From the NCBI GenBank assembly GCA_900552885.1, contig USBM01000073.1, positions 1 to 9,215 on the forward strand: 9,215 nucleotides of DNA. Reading direction: 5' to 3'. Of this stretch, positions 1 through 5,947 are shown one piece after another. This stretch comes from an uncultured Clostridium sp. (GTDB taxonomy: Bacteria; Bacillota; Clostridia; Lachnospirales; Lachnospiraceae). Numbering within the stretch: position 1 is the first letter of the stretch; every line of letters begins with the position of its first letter. Below the pieces are notes generated by a model. The model was not told where the DNA came from. It was given only the letters and a program-made list of their open reading frames with translations, and made no database searches. A program made the position numbers and the translations under genes.

Positions 1-55
1 CATCAGCCTGTTTTCGCTGTATTCTTTCGTCCTATATTCAACGACAATCCACTTT

Positions 56-84
56 ATTGTAGCACAACTTCATTGTTTACTCAA
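56..84 (-). promoter_or_regulatory. Sigma-A-type promoter inside the 3' end of spoIIP, firing leftward
   Basis: On the minus strand a -35 box TTGAGT (79-84) is followed after exactly 17 bp by a -10 box TACAAT (56-61). The -10 is preceded by TG plus one base, giving an extended -10. The -35 matches 4 of 6 consensus bases and the -10 matches 5 of 6. The -35 lies within the last codons of spoIIP and the -10 lies just after its stop, so the predicted transcript would start near position 49 and leave the window. No terminator is visible between spoIIP and this promoter. By comparison with the B. subtilis gene order the expected target is lepA, but its coding sequence is not in the window. An ATG at 1-3 (minus strand) is possible but has no good SD. 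Confidence 0.6.
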
Positions 85-1167
85 CACTTTATCAAGTATT
101 GCCGCCAATGGCTCCATGGCATTTTTCTCTTCTTCCACAGTATTTGTCTGGGCCCCTGCCTCAATCAGGCAAGCCCTCGGCATCAGATGCATATTGAATC
201 GTAAACTTCTCACATAGATCTTTCTTACATAATCTCCATATAATTCCTTTCCGGCCAGATACATCTGAAAACTAAATGCCAGGTTCTCATTCCGGTAAGG
301 ATTATACAGATACGCAATCTCCCCATTTCGATTAGACCGGCTGACTCCATTTAAAAACATGATCTTCGCTGTCTGCTTTCCGTTAATATCCGTCACAAGC
401 CGGATATCTTCATCCACTCCATCCCGATGCAGATCAATCACCACCTCTATTGACGGATTTGCCTCTAATATCTTTGAGACATTTGCGTATGCCATCTCAT
501 ATGCACGATTCCGGTCTAAAGCGCCATCGATCACGTCATATAACGTCTCATCATGATATGTAGCGATACCATATTGTTTTTCTAATATTTCTTCTAAATA
601 TGCACCCACACCTATAATGGTATCTTCTTTCACACCCTCCCTGCTGTCCGCAAAGCTTTCTGATCCATGTGTATGATAAATAAGGATCTTGTCCGTACTC
701 ATGTCCCGAAGATCTGAAACACGAAGATCGGTATCTAACAGATTATTCATTGTCATTTCTTCTGCAGACAGACTTGTATTACTGTCTACAACAAATATCT
801 TATTAAGCAGGAACTCCGGTTCACTTAATTTCTCCCTTGTATACGTTGTTCCGACCGTCTCATTTGTCACCGGTATGGCATGTTCCGTTGTTGCCGGATG
901 TTCTTCCACTGCAAGATCGGTATTTACCGGCACATCTCCTTCATCCTCATAAAACCACTCCGGCACATCATATCCACTGATATAAGCCGCCTCCTGTACT
1001 CCATATTCTTTTTCATATGTAAAAAGCGGAATCATCATTGATGTGACATATTCCGTCAGATGTTTGACAGAATCTATCGGAATACCCATAAGAAACCATG
1101 TCAGGAACAATACACTCACCAACTTACATTTCCGCTTTCTTTTTGGATTGTTCTGATTATAATTCAT
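70..1167 (-). CDS. spoIIP: SpoIIP, stage II sporulation peptidoglycan amidase/endopeptidase
   Basis: SpoIIP cuts peptidoglycan cross-links and stem peptides. Together with SpoIID and SpoIIM it drives septal thinning and engulfment of the forespore. The 365-residue protein has a basic N-terminus (residues 9-15) followed by one membrane anchor (about 16-31), then a long acidic and threonine-rich linker (about 50-155), then the SpoIIP amidase domain (about 158-362). Expected zinc-site residues are visible: YHTHGSES (H165, H167), DLHRDG (H247) and the C-terminal LIEAGAQTNT (E336). Length and layout fit the family. The gene lies 37 bp after gpr on the same strand, as in B. subtilis and many Clostridia. 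The ATG at 1167 is the only reasonable start before the anchor, but its SD is poorly placed: the purine run at 1186-1193 is 18 nt away and fits a four-codon leader ORF better. The linker contains TDLAVE (residues 83-88), identical to the N-terminal processing region of the neighbouring Gpr. Confidence 0.96.
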   Translation of the reverse strand: MNYNQNNPKRKRKCKLVSVLFLTWFLMGIPIDSVKHLTEYVTSMMIPLFTYEKEYGVQEAAYISGYDVPEWFYEDEGDVPVNTDLAVEEHPATTEHAIPVTNETVGTTYTREKLSEPEFLLNKIFVVDSNTSLSAEEMTMNNLLDTDLRVSDLRDMSTDKILIYHTHGSESFADSREGVKEDTIIGVGAYLEEILEKQYGIATYHDETLYDVIDGALDRNRAYEMAYANVSKILEANPSIEVVIDLHRDGVDEDIRLVTDINGKQTAKIMFLNGVSRSNRNGEIAYLYNPYRNENLAFSFQMYLAGKELYGDYVRKIYVRSLRFNMHLMPRACLIEAGAQTNTVEEEKNAMEPLAAILDKVLSKQ

Positions 1168-1193
1168 ACTATCATCATATTCAGTCTTTCCTT
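1164..1193 (-). promoter_or_regulatory. SD plus four-codon leader ORF overlapping the spoIIP start
   Basis: The SD-like run AAGGAAAG (1186-1193) lies 7 nt before an ATG at 1176-1178 that opens a tiny frame of four codons (Met-Met-Ile-Val). The stop of this frame, TGA at 1164-1166, overlaps the spoIIP ATG in an ATGA arrangement. The same SD is 18 nt from the spoIIP ATG, too far for normal use. The geometry suggests that ribosomes load at the mini-ORF and re-initiate at spoIIP, but chance is possible because the sequence is AT-rich. Confidence 0.35.
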
Positions 1194-1222
1194 ATTGTAT
1201 GTCATCACGCCACAAAAACAGC
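1194..1222 (-). promoter_or_regulatory. Candidate sigma-E-type promoter for spoIIP
   Basis: The minus strand reads CATACAAT at 1194-1201, a full match to the sigma-E -10 consensus (CATACA[A/C]T). It sits right after the gpr stop codon and ahead of spoIIP. The best -35 candidate, GCTGTTT (1216-1222, 14-bp spacer), matches KMATATT at only four of seven positions. B. subtilis spoIIP is known to be in the sigma-E regulon. Against it, a start 7-8 nt downstream would trim the SD at 1186-1193, leaving only a partial ribosome site. The weak -35 and this conflict keep confidence low. Confidence 0.3.
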
Positions 1223-2113
1223 CTGATTAATTGCCTCTGAGATCGTATAACTGATTCGTTTTACTGCCTCATCAATATCCTTTGGTGTCACAAACATGTC
1301 TTCCAGATAAGGTGTCACCATCTCACATGCGAGTTGATACCGTTCTTCCTCGTTAAATTTCTTCAGCACATTTTTTGCCGACTGTTTACCGATTGCATCT
1401 ACTAATACATCCATCGCATCGTTCACGATCGTTGGCACGGCAATTACTGTCGGCACCCCAATTGCCAGCACCGGGATCCCCACACTTTCCTCATTGATCG
1501 CACTCCTATGATTGCCTACCCCGGATCCCGGCGTAATTCCGGTATCTGCCAACTGAATGGTCTTATTCAACCGATCCGACTCTCTTGCCGCTAATGCATC
1601 AATCACGATCAACAACTCCGGTTTGATCTCATCGATCAGTGCCTTCAATACCGTAACCGCCTCCATACCGGTCTGTGCCATAACTCCCGGTGCAATCGCA
1701 CTTATTTCCGCACTATGTGAAATGATCCCTTCCTTTAATAAATGTCTCGTCACATATAAATTGTCGATTACAAACGGCCCTAGTGCATCCGGTGTCACTT
1801 CTCGGTTACCAAGTCCCGCTACCATGATCCGTTTCCTGTTTCCTACAAATTGCCGCAGATGTCTGGCTAACACCTCCGTCATCGGCTTGTGAAACTCCTC
1901 ATCCGCCCTCCGAAGCTGTTCACTTTCCAATGTAATATATGTTCCAACCGGTTTTCCTAACTGCATCGCTCCCTGCTCATTTTCAACTACAATACGAACT
2001 TCCTTAATATCGGTATCTCCGTTATTTTTTGTCATTACATGAACACCTCTGATCGGTTCATCACTTTGAATCTCCTCTTTCATCTCTACAGCTAAGTCTG
2101 TTCTTCCACGCAT
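1205..2113 (-). CDS. gpr: Gpr, germination protease (SASP-degrading aspartic endopeptidase)
   Basis: Gpr is made in the forespore as a zymogen, processes itself late in sporulation, and during germination starts degradation of the small acid-soluble proteins that coat spore DNA. The 302-residue sequence carries the family hallmarks. RTDLAVE is at residues 4-10, the zymogen-processing region. VAGLGNREVTPDALGP (about 98-113) holds the probable catalytic D109. VIDALAARESDRLNKT (about 170-185) holds the probable second aspartate D172. The glycine-rich GITPGSGVGNHR (192-203) and the IGVPTVIAVPT stretch (218-228) are also present. It is shorter than the roughly 370-residue Bacillus enzymes, which is common in Clostridia. 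Only four residues precede TDLA, so the pro-segment is very short compared with the 15-16 residues of Bacillus Gpr. The ATG is well supported by an SD 7 nt upstream. It is followed by spoIIP and is divergent from rpsT. Confidence 0.96.
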   Translation of the reverse strand: MRGRTDLAVEMKEEIQSDEPIRGVHVMTKNNGDTDIKEVRIVVENEQGAMQLGKPVGTYITLESEQLRRADEEFHKPMTEVLARHLRQFVGNRKRIMVAGLGNREVTPDALGPFVIDNLYVTRHLLKEGIISHSAEISAIAPGVMAQTGMEAVTVLKALIDEIKPELLIVIDALAARESDRLNKTIQLADTGITPGSGVGNHRSAINEESVGIPVLAIGVPTVIAVPTIVNDAMDVLVDAIGKQSAKNVLKKFNEEERYQLACEMVTPYLEDMFVTPKDIDEAVKRISYTISEAINQAVFVA

Positions 2114-2120
2114 ACAGATT

Positions 2121-2128
2121 ACCTCCTT
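2121..2128 (-). promoter_or_regulatory. Shine-Dalgarno of gpr
   Basis: AAGGAGGT on the minus strand is a near-perfect complement to the 16S rRNA 3' end, 7 nt before the gpr ATG at 2113. It fixes the gpr start and excludes a longer Bacillus-like N-terminal pro-segment. Confidence 0.85.
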
Positions 2129-2197
2129 CTTACATTCCTATACAAGCTATTTCCACTTGTTGGAATATTTATTCATTTCTGCCTCTTTCATCCTGTA

Positions 2198-2238
2198 ATT
2201 TTTGAAAAAGATATGTCAAGCATTTTTGAAAAAGATAT
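2198..2238 (+). repeat. Exact 17-bp direct repeat upstream of the rpsT promoter
   Basis: ATTTTTGAAAAAGATAT occurs twice without mismatch, at 2198-2214 and 2222-2238, with a 7-bp spacer and a 24-bp period. The second copy ends at the first base of the rpsT -35 box. Each copy contains the symmetric core TTTTTGAAAAA. Position and AT-richness suggest an UP element for RNA polymerase, or a paired site for a regulator, in the divergent gpr/rpsT spacer. No known operator is recognised. Confidence 0.7.
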
Positions 2239-2266
2239 TGACAAAGTATGGAAGATTATGTATGAT
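2238..2266 (+). promoter_or_regulatory. Sigma-A promoter of rpsT
   Basis: A perfect -35 TTGACA (2238-2243), a 17-bp spacer and a -10 TATGAT (2261-2266, 5 of 6) form a strong housekeeping promoter pointing at rpsT. The predicted start near 2272-2274 gives a leader of about 80 nt before the TTG start codon. Promoter strength fits a highly expressed ribosomal protein gene. Confidence 0.85.
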
Positions 2267-2273
2267 AAGCAAG

Positions 2274-2320
2274 TATGTTTACATTAGATTGTCCGTGTCC
2301 GGTTTTAATGTAAAACCATA
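2274..2320 (+). promoter_or_regulatory. Structured rpsT mRNA leader with two alternative stems
   Basis: Right at the predicted 5' end, TTTACATTA (2278-2286) is fully complementary to TAATGTAAA (2306-2314). After a 2-nt bulge, TATG (2274-2277) pairs with CATA (2317-2320). Together they make a 13-bp stem enclosing 19 nt. A competing hairpin uses the same 3' arm: GGTTTTA (2301-2307), loop ATG, TAAAACC (2311-2317). The two cannot form together. Placement between promoter and SD suggests autogenous or mRNA-stability control, which is inference. No named leader motif is recognised. Confidence 0.5.
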
Positions 2321-2342
2321 ACATATATCATATTTAGAGAAT

Positions 2343-2349
2343 GGAGGTG
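2343..2349 (+). promoter_or_regulatory. Shine-Dalgarno that selects the TTG start of rpsT
   Basis: GGAGGTG lies 7 nt (counted from GGAGGT) before TTG at 2356. It overlaps the upstream in-frame ATG at 2341, which has no SD of its own. Translation therefore very likely begins at the TTG, giving the standard Met-Ala-Asn-Ile-Lys-Ser S20 N-terminus. Confidence 0.85.
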
Positions 2350-2355
2350 TTTTCA

Positions 2356-2619
2356 TTGGCTAATATCAAATCTGCAAAGAAGAGAATTAAGGTTATCGAG
2401 ACAAAGACTTTAAGAAACAAGATGGCGAAATCTAAGTTAAAGACTATCATCAAGAAGTTCGAGGCTGCTGTAGCTGCCGGCGATAAGGCTGCTGCGGAAG
2501 CTCAGTTAAAGGTTTGTACATCTGAACTTAGCAAGGCTGCTGCTAAGGGCATCATGCACAAGAATACCGCTTCTAGAAAGATTTCCCGTTTAGCTGCCGC
2601 TGTGAACAAGATGGCATAA
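2356..2619 (+). CDS. rpsT: 30S ribosomal protein S20
   Basis: S20 is a small basic helical protein that binds 16S rRNA and helps assemble the small subunit. Starting at TTG 2356 the protein has 87 residues, the usual length for the family (88 in B. subtilis). It begins ANIKSAKKRIKVIETKTLRN, typical of S20. The lysine-rich helices and the C-terminal HKNTASRKISRLA segment (about residues 69-81) are also family signatures. An in-frame ATG at 2341 would add five residues (Met-Glu-Val-Phe-Ser), but it overlaps the SD and is rejected. The gene has its own promoter, structured leader and terminator and is the only plus-strand gene here. In E. coli rpsT also starts with UUG, and that codon matters for autoregulation by S20; whether the same holds here is inference. 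Confidence 0.97.
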   Translation: MANIKSAKKRIKVIETKTLRNKMAKSKLKTIIKKFEAAVAAGDKAAAEAQLKVCTSELSKAAAKGIMHKNTASRKISRLAAAVNKMA

Positions 2620-2638
2620 TGGCAAGTATAGAACGCAC

Positions 2639-2670
2639 AAGGCTATCACGTATGTGATAGCCTTATTTTT
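2639..2670 (+). terminator. Intrinsic terminator of rpsT
   Basis: A perfect 11-bp stem AAGGCTATCAC (2639-2649) and GTGATAGCCTT (2654-2664) with loop GTAT is followed by A and five T (2666-2670). It lies 19 bp after the rpsT stop. Read from the minus strand the same hairpin lacks a U-tract (TTGTGCG follows), so it should end rpsT transcripts efficiently but the convergent holA transcript poorly. Confidence 0.93.
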
Positions 2671-2682
2671 ATCCTTCTATCT

Positions 2683-3663
2683 TCATTTTCCACAGAATCC
2701 AACAATCAGTAACTCCACACCGACAATATCCTTAACCCGGCCGGCTTTAATATGCTGCTCGGTATCCTGACACTGCTCTACCATATCCCGTAATTGTTCA
2801 AAGGTATATTGCGCTGCCTGTGAAGCATACTTTTTCACACTGAACGGCGGAATTGCACAAGTGGCTGCAATCTCTTTGTTATTCTTACCACCTTTTGCCA
2901 ATGCCGACACCTGCATCAGAATGTTAAAATGTCTCAATAACATACGAAGAATCCCGATTGGTGCTTCCCTTAACGCCAACAGATCCCGATATAGGGAAAG
3001 TGCCTGATTCCGGTTATGGGTTCCGATCGCATCTAACATGGCAAACATCTTACTTGTTGCCTGGCTGACACACACCGTCTGTACATCCTGCACTGTTATA
3101 CAGGGATCCTCATACTTATAGCAAAATAATTTCTCTAATTCGTTACGAAGCAACAGCATATCCGTTCCCATATGCTCTACGAAATAGAAGATTGCTGTAT
3201 CGTCCATCGACTTGCCCTCTTCTTTACATAACCCCTTGATCCATGCCAATAACATCTTCTCATCCGGCGTATTCATCTCACAGGCATACCCGTTCTTGCT
3301 GATCCACTTATACAGTCGATTCCGTTTATCTACTTCCGATTCTAAAAATACAATGTGGGTAGAATCAGGTAACTCTTCTAATTGTTTTTCAAAATTATCC
3401 GGTGTCTTCTTAAACAGACTGGTATTCTCTACTACGATCACCCGTTGCTCTGCAAAAAAAGGCAGTGTATTGGCAATCTCCAACATTTCCTGTACGTTGA
3501 GACCATTTCCATGAAATCCGGTAACATTCATGTTATCTTCGGGGTCTGCCAATGCTTTGATCAATTTGTCCCTATATTGATGTTTCAGGTAGTCTTCCTT
3601 ACCAAATAACAAATAACAGCCTTTGATCTGACCACTCTGAATATCCTGATTAATATTCTTCAT
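2683..3663 (-). CDS. holA: DNA polymerase III, delta subunit
   Basis: HolA (YqeN in B. subtilis) is the clamp-opening wrench of the clamp loader. It binds the beta sliding clamp and works with delta-prime and tau/gamma to load it on primed DNA. The 326-residue length fits the family (about 330-345). The N-terminus GCYLLFGKEDYLKHQYRDKL (residues 15-34) is the typical HolA opening, an AAA+-like fold without a Walker A motif. The middle part has the delta-like SATSKMFAMLDAIG-type segment (about 202-215, here starting QATSK), followed by an all-helical collar domain. It lies 19 bp after comEC, with a modest SD (GTGGGA, 10 nt before the ATG). It is the last gene of the minus-strand series and faces rpsT, so its mRNA may run into rpsT antisense. 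The comEC-holA-rpsT neighbourhood is conserved in Firmicutes, which supports the assignment. Confidence 0.93.
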   Translation of the reverse strand: MKNINQDIQSGQIKGCYLLFGKEDYLKHQYRDKLIKALADPEDNMNVTGFHGNGLNVQEMLEIANTLPFFAEQRVIVVENTSLFKKTPDNFEKQLEELPDSTHIVFLESEVDKRNRLYKWISKNGYACEMNTPDEKMLLAWIKGLCKEEGKSMDDTAIFYFVEHMGTDMLLLRNELEKLFCYKYEDPCITVQDVQTVCVSQATSKMFAMLDAIGTHNRNQALSLYRDLLALREAPIGILRMLLRHFNILMQVSALAKGGKNNKEIAATCAIPPFSVKKYASQAAQYTFEQLRDMVEQCQDTEQHIKAGRVKDIVGVELLIVGFCGK

Positions 3664-3682
3664 ATATGCTATATCCCACTTT

Positions 3683-5947
3683 CTATCTTACAGTACGAAT
3701 CCGATACTGCCTCCCGTCTGAGTCTATCGTAATTCCTCCCACATCTTTTGTCAAATAAATCTGTTTACAATATTTCCTTAACCGTTCCATAACTTCCCGT
3801 GCCGGATGTCCATATCGGTTCTTAGCTCCTACCGAAACCAATGCGGTTTGAAATGATATTCGTTGCAGGAATTCTTCTGAAGAAGCAGTTGCCGAACCAT
3901 GATGTGCCACTTTCAACACGGTAATCTGTTCCGGCAGCTCCGGCAATAACTTAGCCTCAATCTCTGCATCCATATCTCCCGTAAATAATGCTGTAAATTT
4001 TCTATATTGCATGTATAATACCATACTTCCCTGATTCTTATCCTCATATCCCCTCTTCTCCGGGCTCATACAAAGAAAGGAAACCTCTCCTATCTTAACC
4101 TGATCTCCGGTCTTCATATAACAGATTACACTTCCCCTTTGTTTCGCTTTTGCTACTAACTGCTGATACGCCTCATCCGGATTCGTAATAGCCGGCATTA
4201 CCAGATACCGAATGGTTACCGTTGGTTCTTCCAAAAGCTCCGCAATTCCACTATAGTGATCGCTGTCACTATGTGAAACAAAGACATAATCCAACCTTGC
4301 ACCACCGTAATATTTGATACCATTTTTCAGCACATAAGAGCCAACCTTCTTCATAGAACTGCTGCCACCATCGATCAGTATATTCTCTCCCGACGGCATT
4401 TTTAGAAAAATGCCATCCCCCTGTCCCACATCAAACATGCATATGCGCAACGATCCCGGCAGATAAAACAATCCAAACAGACTTAAAAGAAAGCAAAGAA
4501 ACATCATCTGCATCCGATAGCGCTGTCGATATCCCATCCATACAACCACTGCCAGTAACAGATAATATCCAACGATCCACATCACGCCCGGCCTTCCCGT
4601 ACAGATCGTATGTCCCGGAATCTGTTCGCAGCATCTGCAAAGAAACTGATAACATGCAAAAATTCCCTTTGCCGGGAATGCAGTTACCACACCGAACGCA
4701 AGACTCACACTTCCAAGTACGGCTGTTACTATCAAAAAGAATAACAATATACTCATAAGCGGCACTACGATCAGATTCAATAACACACTATATACCGGAA
4801 CCTCATAGAAAAAGTAAAGCATGATCGGAAGCAGCACGAGCTGTACACTTATACTCACAAGCATTCCATCCAACACTTTCGGTAAATTCGGAAACCACAT
4901 ACGAAAAGCCGGCTGTACAACTGCTATTCCGATCACAGCTCCAAAGGACAGCAGAAACCCTGTCTGATTCAGCTGATTCGGCTGATATAGCAACATAAGC
5001 AACATTGCCGTAGCAATTGCCGTCAGGCTGTCATATTTTCTTCCTGTTATATCAGCTCCTATGGATATGATCAGCATAACAACCGCACGCAAAGTTGCTC
5101 CGGTAAGACCTGCCATCATTCCATATAACAGAATAAAAACAATACCAATTCCTGCAGCAACCGGATAGCTTCCGGACCATTTACGCAACAGCTGATACAG
5201 TGTCCCGCCAAGCATGGCAATATGCAATCCGGAAATTGCAATCAAATGTGCAATTCCATTTCTCTGATATAACTGTTTCACATCTGCATCCAGATTCGTC
5301 CGGTCACCTAACACCATTGCCCCTGCCAAAGAAGCATCTGCTTCCGAGAACAACTGTGCATAGATCTGTGCAATATGATCTCTCACTGTATATAACGCCG
5401 CTTTAACCGAATATCTCCGGGAATCCATTGTATGGATCCTCACCTGTTGCAATGAGAATATATTGCCTTTTCCAAGCTGATAATTTCTCTCATCAAAACC
5501 GCCCGGATTAGATGCTGTCTCAAAATTCCTTACCGTTCCCGTTCCTTCCAGATAGCATCCAATGGAATATTCATCCTCACACTCGATCCATATCCGGCAA
5601 CGGATTCCTATCTGCCCCAATCTGCTGACAGCTACCTGATACCGCGTTCCTTTTGTCCGAACTTCCACATCCGTGATCCTGCCACAAAAAGAAAGCAGAG
5701 TACCATCCTCCACTGTGCAGATCTGTTGTTTATACTGCTCATAACCGTAGGCAGCAGCTCCCAATAAAAAAAACAACATGCCTATATATAACCATCTTTT
5801 ATTAGAACAAATATAGGAATTCTTTCCAAAGGTAATAACGATCAGTAAGCCCGCCGCTACTGCTCCTATGCACCACACAGATCCATATCTTATAGCAACT
5901 TCCCCAAGCACGAACAAGATAACCCAGCAAAGCACAGGACGTTTCAC
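3683..5947 (-). CDS. comEC: ComEC/Rec2-type DNA uptake channel
   Basis: ComEC is the inner-membrane protein through which single-stranded DNA enters during natural transformation. The 754 residues show the full three-part layout. An N-terminal region has membrane helices (about 5-40 and 52-68) and a DUF4131/OB-like extracytoplasmic part (about 75-175). The Competence domain has many helices (about 205-495) and the signature ISGLHIAMLGG (238-248). The C-terminal metallo-beta-lactamase-like domain (about 500-750) has DVGQGDG (506-512), SHSDSDH (558-564), FTGDMD (655-660) and KVAHHGS (679-685). The metal-site motifs look intact. The start is GTG at 5947, directly after the TAA of the GerMN lipoprotein gene in the same frame, so no earlier start exists. 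The strong SD AGGAGG (5962-5967) lies inside that gene, 14 nt upstream, which suggests coupled re-initiation. comEA and comEB are not adjacent, unlike in Bacillus. Presence of the gene does not prove competence. Confidence 0.94.
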   Translation of the reverse strand: MKRPVLCWVILFVLGEVAIRYGSVWCIGAVAAGLLIVITFGKNSYICSNKRWLYIGMLFFLLGAAAYGYEQYKQQICTVEDGTLLSFCGRITDVEVRTKGTRYQVAVSRLGQIGIRCRIWIECEDEYSIGCYLEGTGTVRNFETASNPGGFDERNYQLGKGNIFSLQQVRIHTMDSRRYSVKAALYTVRDHIAQIYAQLFSEADASLAGAMVLGDRTNLDADVKQLYQRNGIAHLIAISGLHIAMLGGTLYQLLRKWSGSYPVAAGIGIVFILLYGMMAGLTGATLRAVVMLIISIGADITGRKYDSLTAIATAMLLMLLYQPNQLNQTGFLLSFGAVIGIAVVQPAFRMWFPNLPKVLDGMLVSISVQLVLLPIMLYFFYEVPVYSVLLNLIVVPLMSILLFFLIVTAVLGSVSLAFGVVTAFPAKGIFACYQFLCRCCEQIPGHTICTGRPGVMWIVGYYLLLAVVVWMGYRQRYRMQMMFLCFLLSLFGLFYLPGSLRICMFDVGQGDGIFLKMPSGENILIDGGSSSMKKVGSYVLKNGIKYYGGARLDYVFVSHSDSDHYSGIAELLEEPTVTIRYLVMPAITNPDEAYQQLVAKAKQRGSVICYMKTGDQVKIGEVSFLCMSPEKRGYEDKNQGSMVLYMQYRKFTALFTGDMDAEIEAKLLPELPEQITVLKVAHHGSATASSEEFLQRISFQTALVSVGAKNRYGHPAREVMERLRKYCKQIYLTKDVGGITIDSDGRQYRIRTVR

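Noticed and set aside
1557..1892. 111-codon plus-strand ORF opposite gpr, and similar frames opposite holA, comEC and spoIIP
   Set aside because: All overlap strongly supported genes, lack SDs and show no recognisable domain; they are shadow frames.
2147..2175. Sigma-G-like promoter for gpr, with TGAATA at 2170-2175 (minus) as -35
   Set aside because: At 16-18 bp spacing only AAATAG-like sequence is found, with no CATNHTA-type -10. Too weak to annotate, although gpr is expected to be forespore controlled.
2161..2175. Inverted repeat GAATA-TT-TATTC in the gpr leader region
   Set aside because: It is a short AT-rich palindrome expected by chance, with no second copy nearby.
2191..2219. TTGACA at 2214-2219 on the minus strand as a vegetative promoter toward gpr
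   Set aside because: The 17-18 bp downstream position reads ACAGGA or CAGGAT, with no acceptable -10. The TTGACA arises from the bases that flank the direct repeat.
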